This document shows, piece after piece, positions 1-5,971 of a stretch of DNA of 10,384 nucleotides. Each line of letters starts with the position of its first letter. Positions within the stretch are counted from its first letter, which is position 1. The position numbers were made by a program, and so were the translations under genes. A model generated the notes under the pieces. The model searched no databases. It worked only from the letters and a program-made list of their open reading frames with translations, and was not told the DNA's origin. The stretch is from an uncultured Sutterella sp. (GTDB lineage: Bacteria; Pseudomonadota; Gammaproteobacteria; Burkholderiales; Burkholderiaceae_F). Where the stretch lies: positions 1-10,384 of the forward strand of contig UQNA01000074.1 of NCBI GenBank assembly GCA_900542195.1, given 5' to 3'.

Positions 1-791
1 CGCATTAATTCAGCAGTTGCACCGGGCTGGTTAGTGGTTTTCAAATTAGCCGTTAACTTAGGATCAAGCAATGTGCGATAAGCGATATCAGCTGAGAATC
101 CCCCGAAAGCTAAAATAACGCCGTCCTTAGCTTTTATCTCAACTGTTTTTCCTGAGTCCTCTTTTCCGAATTTGTATCCTTGACGTGCCGTAACGCCAAT
201 GACTCGGCCGTCTTTATTCTTATCGAGAGAAATTACTTTAACGCCCGTGAAAACGGGAACGCCAAGTTCTTTTAGTTTAGCCATAAAAGGAATCAAAATT
301 CCTTGACCTGTTCCTTCCTTAGTGATCAAGCAGCGTCTTGCGGAATGGCCGCCTTTACCTGTCAAATCAGTGCGCCAAACCACGCCTTGTTTTTTCGTCC
401 ACTCAAAAGTTGGAGCTGCCAATTCAGTAACGACTTTAATATGGTCCGGATCGCCTAATCCCAGGCCAATTCTCTTCATATCGGCGGCAAGTTTTGCCGG
501 AGAGTCTTCAATGCCTTGTTCTTTTTGGACTGACGAACCTGGGATGGCCATCATACCGCCGGAACGTGAAGAGTTTCCTCCGGCTACCTGCATTTTTTCC
601 AAAACAGCTACCTTGGCACCGTTTTCGGCAGCAGAAATTGCAGCAGCTAATCCGGCGAAACCGGAACCGATGACAATAACATCGTACTCAGGCGCAATGG
701 TTTGCGGTGCGGCCCAAATTAATGACGGCACACCGGCGCATACAGCTCCGGTAACCATCACTTGAAGCATGTTTCTGCGGAATAATTTCAT
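1..791 (-). CDS. Exported FAD-dependent fumarate-reductase-type flavoprotein, N-terminal part (gene runs off the window)
   Basis: The first 263 residues are present and the C-terminus lies beyond the window. Residues 1-28 form an export signal with a twin-arginine-like start (FRRNML at 4-9), a hydrophobic stretch and a likely cut near A27/A28, so the protein is probably periplasmic. A dinucleotide-binding fold follows at once: YDVIVIGSGFAGLAAA (36-51) with an acidic residue in VLEK (63-66), then GGNSSRSGG (71-79). These are typical of the FAD_binding_2 family, which includes flavocytochrome c fumarate and urocanate reductases. The TTNQPGAT stretch near the window edge also fits. No CxxCH haem motif lies between signal and FAD domain, so electrons must come from a separate partner. 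The catalytic arginine region is not in view, so the substrate (fumarate, urocanate, acrylate-type or other) cannot be told. The start is set by GGAG at 798-801. It has its own promoter and is separated from feoB by a terminator. Confidence 0.88.
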   Translation of the reverse strand, partial: MKLFRRNMLQVMVTGAVCAGVPSLIWAAPQTIAPEYDVIVIGSGFAGLAAAISAAENGAKVAVLEKMQVAGGNSSRSGGMMAIPGSSVQKEQGIEDSPAKLAADMKRIGLGLGDPDHIKVVTELAAPTFEWTKKQGVVWRTDLTGKGGHSARRCLITKEGTGQGILIPFMAKLKELGVPVFTGVKVISLDKNKDGRVIGVTARQGYKFGKEDSGKTVEIKAKDGVILAFGGFSADIAYRTLLDPKLTANLKTTNQPGATAELM

Positions 792-840
792 TTACTTCTC
801 CATATGGTTAGTCTAATTTTTGTCTTGGTGAATCATATGG

Positions 841-869
841 ATTCTAGGTTCTGTGTTACTGGATGTAAA
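841..869 (-). promoter_or_regulatory. Sigma70-type promoter for the flavoprotein gene
   Basis: On the minus strand a -35 TTTACA (864-869) is followed after 17 bases by -10 TAGAAT (841-846). Transcription would start near 834, giving a leader of roughly 43 bases. It lies after the feoB terminator, so the flavoprotein gene should be independent of iron control. No Fur-like box is seen here. Confidence 0.6.
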
Positions 870-936
870 CAGAAATTGTTGCTTCTTTAATAATCGTGTT
901 GATAAATTTTCTAAGAACAAAAAACATTGTCTGCAC

Positions 937-970
937 AAAAAACTCCGGTGCTTTTGTTCCGGCACCGGAG
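937..970 (-). terminator. Rho-independent terminator of the feo operon
   Basis: A perfect 9-bp stem, CTCCGGTGC (943-951) with GCACCGGAG (962-970), encloses a 10-base loop. Read on the minus strand it is followed directly by six T residues (937-942). It sits about 30 bases after the feoB stop codon. Confidence 0.9.
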
Positions 971-1000
971 GAAGAAATAAACAACAGGTATGAATGCAGA

Positions 1001-3376
1001 CTATCTAGCTAAAACCGCTTCTCCGGTTCCCCTCTCATCGTTATTTGCCGCCATTCTCAAACCTACGACTACAGCAGCAATTAAAGCTACGCATACTGCA
1101 ATACAAACAGAGGCATAAGCGGGATTAGAGGAAAATCGACCTACTTGATAAACGAGAGTTGCTGAACAGTATCCAAGCACTGTCGTCCAACCTGCGGCGA
1201 ACAAGGCCCATTTGCTTCCAACTTCTCTGTAAACAGCGCCCATAGCTGCGCCGCAAGGTAAGTAAAGAAGAACCATCAACAAGTACGCAAAGGCGCCAAG
1301 CTCACCGTCATAAAGTTTATTCATAGCCTGGATAGTACCGGCAGCAACTTCTTGTTCTTCAGCTTGTTTTTCAACGTCCGATAAATCACTGTCTACCGAA
1401 ATACCTAGCGGATCTGTAAAGAATGCTCCGATATCACCGAAACCTTCACCAATACTGGCTACGGCTTCATTTAAGGAGTTCATAAAGTTAAATCCTCCTT
1501 CTTCTTCAGCAGCTTCAGCCTTTTCCTCAATTGCAGCCGCCGGTGCCCCTTCAGCTGCAGTTTCTTCATCTTTGCCGCCCATACCGCTGTATAAGGAATC
1601 CAAAGTTCCGACAACCGCCTCTTTAGCCAAGATGCCTGTAAAGATCCCCACAGCAGCAGGCCAGTTTTCCTCAGATACGCCCATCGGTTTGAATACCGGG
1701 ACGATTGTCTTACCGATTTGAGAAAGAACACTCTTATCCGAGTCTTCATTACCGAAAGAGCCGTCTGTACCTAAAGAGTTAAGGAAGCAAAGAACAGCGA
1801 CCAACACCACAATGACTTTACCGGCACGGAAAATAAAGCCTTTTAATCTATCCCATGTCCTAAGAATGATGTTTTTGAAAGTCGGCAAATGATAGGGAGG
1901 GATTTCCATCACAAAAGCACTGGTCTCACCCTGTAAAACAGCCTTCTTCAGCATAAAGCCAGTGGCAATAGCAGCCAAAATACCAATGAGATAAAGACCG
2001 AATACAAGGTTTTGTCCGTTCATCGGCCAGAAAGCCGTTGCAAATAAAACGTAGACCGGCAAACGGGCACCGCAGCTCATAAACGGAGCCATCAAAACAG
2101 TTGTTATGCGATCTTTCTTCTTTTCCATCGTACGAGTTGCCATAATGGCCGGAACCCCACAGCCAAAACCAATAATCAACGGAACAAACGCTTTGCCAGG
2201 CAAACCGAGAGCACGCATAAGTCTATCCATCACGAAAGCAGCACGGGCCATGTAGCCGGAGTCTTCTAAGAAGGACAGAGCTAAAAACAAACAGAAAATA
2301 ACAGGAATAAATGTGGCTACACATTGAATACCACCCCCGATACCATCAGCCAAAATGGTCTTAAGCCATTCCGGAGTACCTATAGAGGTCAGCAGTTCTC
2401 CGAATCCGTCGATAAATATGGCGCCGAATAAAATGTCGAAGAAATCAATGAAAGCGGAACCTACATTAATTGAGAAAATGAACATCAAATACATGACGCC
2501 CAAGAAAATCGGGACACCAAGCCAACGATGCAGCACAACCTTGTCGATTTTATCGGTCAAAGTTTGGGTAGCCTCGCCCTTTCTGGTGATACAGTCATGA
2601 GCAACTCTTCCTACGAAAGAATAGCGCACATCGGCCATAACCATATCAACGTCGCCGTCATATTTTTCATTTAAAGCATTGGCTTTAAATTCAACGCCGG
2701 CAAAATTCTTATCCGGGAAAACTTTGAAAAGCTCTTTGTCTCCTTCCAGGATTTGTTCAGCGACCCAGTAAGCTCTTGAGATACCCTGTCGATTCAAATC
2801 TTGACCGATGGACAGGATTTCTTCATTGATATCTTGTGGAAAGACGATAGGATTCTTAGGAACGGCTTTTTTAACTAGCTGCTCTTCAATACATTTCTTA
2901 AGGTTCTCAATTCCTTTCTCTTTAGAGGCTATAAGCCCGACTACCGGACAATCAAGTTCTTTTGATAATTTTTCTAAATCAATCGAAATCCCATGATGTT
3001 TAGCGGCGTCAAGCATATTGACGGCAACAACCATCGGAACTTGCATTTCGATGAGCTGCGCTGTCAGATAAAGATTTCGTTCGAGATTGGAAGCATCGAC
3101 GATATTGACGATAAGTTCTGCTTCATCTTCAAGAATATAGTTTCTGGCTACTCGTTCATCCTCGCTGGAAGAGGCACTGGGTTGAATGGAGTAAATGCCG
3201 GGCAAATCAACCAACGCGATATCTTTGTTCTCCAGAGAGAAATGCCCTACCTTCTTTTCAACGGTAACCCCAGGCCAATTTCCCACGGATTGATGAGAAC
3301 CCGTCAATGCATTAAAGAGAGTCGTTTTTCCGCAGTTGGGATTTCCAACAACGGCAATAGTAGATTTAGCTGTCAT
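1001..3376 (-). CDS. feoB: FeoB, ferrous iron transporter of the inner membrane
   Basis: This GTP-dependent Fe2+ importer has 791 residues, close to the length of proteobacterial FeoB (E. coli 773). The N-terminal G domain is complete: G1 GNPNCGKT (11-18), G2 threonine T38 in NWPGVTVE, G3 DLPG (57-60), G4 NMLD (120-123) and a G5-like ASKEKG near 150-155. A helical GDI-like segment (about 175-270) leads into the membrane part, which carries the conserved IIGFGCGVPAIMATRTM and MAPFMSCGARLPVY blocks and the C-terminal YLPCGAAMGAVYREVGSKWA block. An Ala/Glu-rich charged stretch at about 596-628 separates two membrane parts. Third gene of the operon, it starts 8 bases after feoA2. The ribosome site is weak (TAAG), suggesting translational coupling. 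No feoC follows; a terminator does. Control is expected through the Fur site upstream of feoA1. Confidence 0.97.
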   Translation of the reverse strand: MTAKSTIAVVGNPNCGKTTLFNALTGSHQSVGNWPGVTVEKKVGHFSLENKDIALVDLPGIYSIQPSASSSEDERVARNYILEDEAELIVNIVDASNLERNLYLTAQLIEMQVPMVVAVNMLDAAKHHGISIDLEKLSKELDCPVVGLIASKEKGIENLKKCIEEQLVKKAVPKNPIVFPQDINEEILSIGQDLNRQGISRAYWVAEQILEGDKELFKVFPDKNFAGVEFKANALNEKYDGDVDMVMADVRYSFVGRVAHDCITRKGEATQTLTDKIDKVVLHRWLGVPIFLGVMYLMFIFSINVGSAFIDFFDILFGAIFIDGFGELLTSIGTPEWLKTILADGIGGGIQCVATFIPVIFCLFLALSFLEDSGYMARAAFVMDRLMRALGLPGKAFVPLIIGFGCGVPAIMATRTMEKKKDRITTVLMAPFMSCGARLPVYVLFATAFWPMNGQNLVFGLYLIGILAAIATGFMLKKAVLQGETSAFVMEIPPYHLPTFKNIILRTWDRLKGFIFRAGKVIVVLVAVLCFLNSLGTDGSFGNEDSDKSVLSQIGKTIVPVFKPMGVSEENWPAAVGIFTGILAKEAVVGTLDSLYSGMGGKDEETAAEGAPAAAIEEKAEAAEEEGGFNFMNSLNEAVASIGEGFGDIGAFFTDPLGISVDSDLSDVEKQAEEQEVAAGTIQAMNKLYDGELGAFAYLLMVLLYLPCGAAMGAVYREVGSKWALFAAGWTTVLGYCSATLVYQVGRFSSNPAYASVCIAVCVALIAAVVVGLRMAANNDERGTGEAVLAR

Positions 3377-3384
3377 TTTTTTAC

Positions 3385-3612
3385 TTAGAGAGGTTCAACA
3401 TCAAGGATTTCGATTTCCGCTTTTCTAACACTGATAAAAGAATTACGAAGTTTGATTTCAATCGGGTCCCCAAGAGGAGCGATACGTGTGACTTCGAATT
3501 CCGTATTGGGAAGGACCCCCAAAGAGAAAAGTTTCTTTCTGTATTCTGAATTTCCCGGCAAAAAGCCTTTAATAACGCCTTTTTGGCCCGGCTTCATGTC
3601 TCTTAACTGCAT
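3385..3612 (-). CDS. feoA: FeoA-family protein, second copy (adjacent to feoB)
   Basis: This 75-residue protein has the small SH3-like FeoA fold. Seen in the sequence: an opening LRDMKPGQKGVIKGFLPG, the central KKLFSLGVLPNTEFEVTRIAPLGDPIEIKLR with the family's LGhhPGhhhhhhhhAPhGDPhhh pattern, and a closing FISVRKAEIEILDVEP strand. FeoA proteins are cytoplasmic and work with FeoB, probably by regulating its channel or G domain. The start is well placed after AGGAAG on the minus strand, and the gene begins 14 bases after the feoA1 stop and ends 8 bases before feoB. Of the two copies it is closer to the canonical FeoA, with the intact APLGDP motif. Confidence 0.92.
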   Translation of the reverse strand: MQLRDMKPGQKGVIKGFLPGNSEYRKKLFSLGVLPNTEFEVTRIAPLGDPIEIKLRNSFISVRKAEIEILDVEPL

Positions 3613-3626
3613 ATTCTTCTTCCTGT

Positions 3627-3872
3627 TTAAGAGGTTTGGAGTACTTTTATTTCAGCTGCGATTTCCCGATTGATAGCAATTCTTGCGTCACCTACAGCCA
3701 CTAAAAGCGGTCCCTCTTCAACTGAAGCGATGATGGATGCAATCGACCCGCGGTACAGTCCGAGATCTCTGAGTCTTCTGACCTCTTCGTCTGGGACAGC
3801 GCCGAATTTTGCTACACGGCATTTAACATTTAACGGCAACCCGCTTAAGCGGAAGGAATTTGAAGCTGACAT
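3627..3872 (-). CDS. feoA: FeoA-family protein, first copy (operon leader gene)
   Basis: This 81-residue protein also fits the FeoA fold: an opening FRLSGLPLNVKCRVAKFGAVPDEEVRRLRDLGLYRGSIASI, then VEEGPLLVAVGDARIAINREIAAEIKVL. The DLGLYRGS turn corresponds to SLGVLPNT of the second copy. The usual APxGDP motif is replaced by a diverged VEEGPLLVAVGD, so it is clearly a different paralogue rather than a recent duplicate. ATG at 3870-3872 is the only reasonable start: an in-frame TAA lies four codons upstream and there is no later Met near the N-terminus. No Shine-Dalgarno sequence precedes it; the leader is pyrimidine-rich instead. First gene of feoA-feoA-feoB, downstream of a Fur-controlled promoter. 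Confidence 0.88.
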   Translation of the reverse strand: MSASNSFRLSGLPLNVKCRVAKFGAVPDEEVRRLRDLGLYRGSIASIIASVEEGPLLVAVGDARIAINREIAAEIKVLQTS

Positions 3873-3884
3873 AAAGTATTAAAT

Positions 3885-3902
3885 GAAAATGAAAACGAAA
3901 AT
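3885..3902. promoter_or_regulatory. Three tandem GAAAAT-type hexamers in the feoA1 leader
   Basis: GAAAAT, GAAAAC and GAAAAT follow one another without gaps. Each resembles the GATAAT hexamer in which Fur sites are often described, so this could be a second, weaker Fur contact about 35 bases from the main box. On the coding strand it reads as a pyrimidine-rich leader, so the alternative is a ribosomal protein S1 binding stretch that replaces the missing Shine-Dalgarno sequence. Confidence 0.3.
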
Positions 3903-3913
3903 TATTTATAAAA

Positions 3914-3942
3914 ATATTACTCCAAGTAAACATTAATGAAAA
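3914..3942 (-). promoter_or_regulatory. Candidate promoter of the feoAAB operon
   Basis: On the minus strand TTTTCA (3937-3942) and TAATAT (3914-3919) are spaced by 17 bases; each matches the sigma70 consensus at four of six positions. The -35 lies inside the Fur box, the expected layout for iron repression. Transcription would start near 3907, leaving a leader of about 35 bases. The region is very AT-rich, so other hexamers are possible. Confidence 0.4.
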
Positions 3943-3962
3943 TTATTCTCATTAGTGTTTAC
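3926..3962. promoter_or_regulatory. Fur box within a 37-bp dyad, feo operon operator
   Basis: The core TGAAAATTATTCTCA (3937-3951) matches the 7-1-7 Fur consensus TGATAATnATTATCA at 12 of 14 defined positions. The symmetry extends far beyond that core: arms GTAAACATTAATGA (3926-3939) and TCATTAGTGTTTAC (3949-3962) pair at 13 of 14 positions around the same centre (3944). Fur binding here would cover the -35 of the feoA1 promoter. Confidence 0.8.
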
Positions 3963-4085
3963 ATTATTTTTAAGTATTAAATGCACTGCTCATATACCAA
4001 AATGCTGGAAGTCTTGATCGATGCAAGCGCTTGATTTTATTCACCCATCACGTAAAAAGGTGTTGTTAAAAATCTGCAGAAATCC

Positions 4086-4113
4086 TTAATAAGCGACATT
4101 TTTAAAATATAAT
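4086..4113 (+). promoter_or_regulatory. Porin promoter
   Basis: A perfect -10 TATAAT (4108-4113) is preceded, after 16 bases, by TTAATA (4086-4091, four of six to the -35 consensus). Transcription would begin around 4119-4121, inside the Fur box and about 28 bases before the porin start codon. Confidence 0.6.
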
Positions 4114-4130
4114 GCTAATCATTCTCATTT
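4111..4130. promoter_or_regulatory. Fur box over the porin -10 and transcription start
   Basis: TGCTAATCATTCTCA (4113-4127) matches TGATAATnATTATCA at 12 of 14 defined positions, and the flanking bases keep the AT-rich character. It abuts the TATAAT -10 and covers the expected start of transcription, a classic repressing position. The porin should therefore be induced by iron limitation. Confidence 0.75.
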
Positions 4131-4147
4131 ATTTTTTTGGAGCAGTA

Positions 4148-5254
4148 ATGAATTTTGTTAAGACCTCTTTAGCCGTCGCCCTTCTCTCTTTGGGCTCTTT
4201 GGCGGCTGCTGAATCTCAGATTACTTTGTACGGTACCGTAGATGGGGCAGTTGTAGTCAACAAAGCAAAAGGTGCAGACACAACAGTTTCCATGGAAGAC
4301 GGTATCGCAGGAGGAAGCGTTTGGGGTTTGGAGGGAACCGAAGATTTAGGTAACGGATACTCGGTAGGATTCCTTCTTGAAAACGGTTTTTCTATGGACA
4401 GCGGGGAAGCCGGCGAAGAAGGCAAGAGTTGGAGCAAACAAGCCACTCTTTCCGTTTCCGGAGGATTCGGTGAGTTAGCTTTCGGCAGGATGGGAGGTCT
4501 TGCTTCTTATGAAGGCAGTTATTCCATCTGGGATGCCTCCCCAATCGGAACCGATTATCTTCAGGCAGGTTTGGGCAATGTGTTTGTCACCGGACAAATC
4601 AACAATAACAGCGTCGTCTATGTTTCTCCGGAATTCGGCGGCTTTAAACTTAACGTCCAATACTCTAACGGTACTGAAGCTGATGATAAGAAGTGGTCCT
4701 TAAACGACCACTACTACGGTCTCGGTCTTACTTATGAACTCGGCAATCTTTCTTTAGCCGGTATCGTTGAAAGATACGACTACAAGTCATTTAGAGATGA
4801 AGACACTAAGGCTTCTATGATTTACAGTCTTAGCGCAAGTTATGACTTTGAAGTCGCCAAAGTCTTCATCGGCTATCAGTATGCCAGCCGCTTCCACACA
4901 GTTGATCAGCTTGAAGACGCCTTTGTCGGCGGAAAAGGCATGAACCAAAATGCCTTTACTTTAGGTACTGAAATCCCTGCAGCCGGCGGAACGCTGAAGT
5001 TGGCCGCCAACTATGGTTTCGGAAAAGTGAAATCTGCAGACCAAGTCACTTTCGGTGATAACAAAGTTAATCTCAACAAAGACAAGTTCAACAGGTTCAC
5101 AGTCGGGGCAGCCTACGAATATCCGCTTTCCAAACGCACTTTCGTTTACGGATGGGGCGCCTATGCTACTGCCGGAAAACTTTTTAAGGAAAAAGCCGTT
5201 GAAGGTAACTTCAAGTCCTGGAGTGTTGGTTTAGGTTTGCACCACAATTTCTAA
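4148..5254 (+). CDS. Fur-controlled outer-membrane porin (betaproteobacterial Porin_4 / OmpC-like family)
   Basis: This 368-residue precursor has a signal peptide at 1-21 (MNFVKTSL, hydrophobic core, cut after SLAAA). The mature protein starts with SQITLYGTVDGAVV, the hallmark first strand of Neisseria/Burkholderiales trimeric porins. The body alternates beta strands and Gly-rich turns (WGLEGTEDLGNGYSVGFLLENGF, RQATLSV-like strands), and the chain ends in a terminal Phe (LHHNF), the signal for outer-membrane assembly. The length fits a 16-strand general porin. The start at 4148 is preferred over an in-frame ATG at 4112: it has GGAG at 4139-4142, yields a clean signal peptide, and the earlier ATG overlaps the -10 hexamer, upstream of the likely transcript start. 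The Fur box and the divergent feo operon suggest a role in iron-limited growth; the transported solute is not known. Confidence 0.93.
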   Translation: MNFVKTSLAVALLSLGSLAAAESQITLYGTVDGAVVVNKAKGADTTVSMEDGIAGGSVWGLEGTEDLGNGYSVGFLLENGFSMDSGEAGEEGKSWSKQATLSVSGGFGELAFGRMGGLASYEGSYSIWDASPIGTDYLQAGLGNVFVTGQINNNSVVYVSPEFGGFKLNVQYSNGTEADDKKWSLNDHYYGLGLTYELGNLSLAGIVERYDYKSFRDEDTKASMIYSLSASYDFEVAKVFIGYQYASRFHTVDQLEDAFVGGKGMNQNAFTLGTEIPAAGGTLKLAANYGFGKVKSADQVTFGDNKVNLNKDKFNRFTVGAAYEYPLSKRTFVYGWGAYATAGKLFKEKAVEGNFKSWSVGLGLHHNF

Positions 5255-5274
5255 CCAAGACTGTGAGCATATTC

Positions 5275-5297
5275 AAAGGCCGGATTCCCCGGCCTTT
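5275..5297. terminator. Hairpin terminator after the porin
   Basis: A perfect 9-bp stem AAAGGCCGG (5275-5283) / CCGGCCTTT (5289-5297) encloses a 5-base loop 20 bases after the porin stop. The T tail is short (TTT, then GCTGTGTATT). The symmetric A/T flanks let it also act on minus-strand transcripts coming from the convergent gene. Confidence 0.7.
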
Positions 5298-5332
5298 GCT
5301 GTGTATTAAGAAAAAGTATGCACTGCTGAATA

Positions 5333-5367
5333 AACAACTCCTCGAATGCCTTATCTTAAGAGTTGTT
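5333..5367 (-). terminator. Possible weak terminator at the end of the HMA-like gene
   Basis: AACAACTC (5333-5340) and GAGTTGTT (5360-5367) form a perfect 8-bp stem around a 19-base loop that contains the stop codon of the minus-strand gene. The loop is long and no T run follows, so this may only be an end-of-message structure. The GC-rich porin hairpin just beyond could do the actual terminating. Confidence 0.3.
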
Positions 5368-5845
5368 TCTTATACCTAAGCGTATGAGCGGCAGAGGCAG
5401 CTGTAAATATCCACCCAGCCAAGGAGTGCAGTTTCCAGAGCTTTAGGCTCAGGCCCAAAAGACAGAGGGGTCCGGCAAGAGCCATCGTTTGATTTTCGAC
5501 CTTTCTCATTGCCCTATAAGCAGAAAGTTTCTGTTGCTTCGCAGACTTTGCTTTTGTTGCGGACTTCGTTCCTGCAGAATCTGCCTGAGATTCCAAGGTG
5601 GAATTAAGAATCTCTTCAAAACGAGATTCATCAAAAAATGCCGGCTCAAAATTTACTAATAAAGACCTGGTTATTTTATTCAGCTTGAGATTCTCAACAC
5701 CCTTGACCTGCTTTAAAGCCTCAAAAAGCTCTGCACTGTCAACGAGCTTCAAACTTTCTGAGCGAATCCTCAATCGGCCTTCGGTAATTGATTCCGGGAA
5801 ACGGAGTTTGAAATCAAATATTCCTCCGCACGCATTATGGGACAT
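5351..5845 (-). CDS. Small HMA-like (heavy-metal-associated fold) membrane protein, function unknown
   Basis: This 164-residue protein has three parts. Residues 22-68 read EGRLRIRSESLK ... LKQVKGVENLKLNKITRSLLVNFEP, the beta-alpha-beta-beta pattern of the diverged HMA_2-type domain seen at the N-terminus of some metal P-type ATPases and in stand-alone proteins. The metal-binding MxCxxC motif is absent; the only nearby candidates are H3 and C6. A Lys/Ala/Ser-rich linker follows (about 88-110). A hydrophobic hairpin at 121-137 and 139-156 then ends in a basic tail, implying membrane anchoring with both ends in the cytoplasm. The start at 5845 is fixed by an upstream in-frame stop; the ribosome site is weak. 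A terminator separates it from yjgR, so it needs its own promoter, which I could not place. Its position beside the Fur-regulated porin makes a metal-related role plausible, but this is inference. Confidence 0.65.
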   Translation of the reverse strand: MSHNACGGIFDFKLRFPESITEGRLRIRSESLKLVDSAELFEALKQVKGVENLKLNKITRSLLVNFEPAFFDESRFEEILNSTLESQADSAGTKSATKAKSAKQQKLSAYRAMRKVENQTMALAGPLCLLGLSLKLWKLHSLAGWIFTAASAAHTLRYKKQLLR

Positions 5846-5917
5846 GGAGCTTCTACCGTTTCCAAGTTATCGATTTCTTTGAATGCTCTGGATGGAGCAA
5901 ATAAGAAGAGAACTCCA

Positions 5918-5949
5918 CTTAAACAAACGCCTCAGAAAATTCTGAGGCG
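5918..5949 (-). terminator. Rho-independent terminator of the yjgR transcript
   Basis: CGCCTCAGAA (5928-5937) and TTCTGAGGCG (5940-5949) form a 10-bp inverted repeat; in RNA about 8 pairs with a small A/U loop. On the minus strand it is followed by TTTGTTTAAG. It lies 22 bases after the yjgR stop. Confidence 0.85.
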
Positions 5950-5971
5950 CTGTCAGGAAAAATTCTTTGAA

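Noticed and set aside
322..765. 147-codon plus-strand reading frame
   Set aside because: Antisense to the FAD-binding part of the flavoprotein, whose motifs fix the true strand.
970..1000. A feoC gene after feoB
   Set aside because: Only about 30 bases separate the feoB stop from its terminator, leaving no room for one.
2993..3388. 131-codon plus-strand reading frame
   Set aside because: Lies entirely opposite the conserved G domain of feoB; a shadow frame.
4024..4033. Palindrome CAAGCGCTTG in the feo-porin region
   Set aside because: Only 10 bp without symmetric flanks and not aligned to either promoter; may be chance.
4112..4147. N-terminal extension of the porin starting at ATG 4112
   Set aside because: The ATG lies on the TATAAT -10 and inside the Fur box, and the extension adds a second hydrophobic stretch before a complete signal peptide; 4148 has a proper ribosome site.
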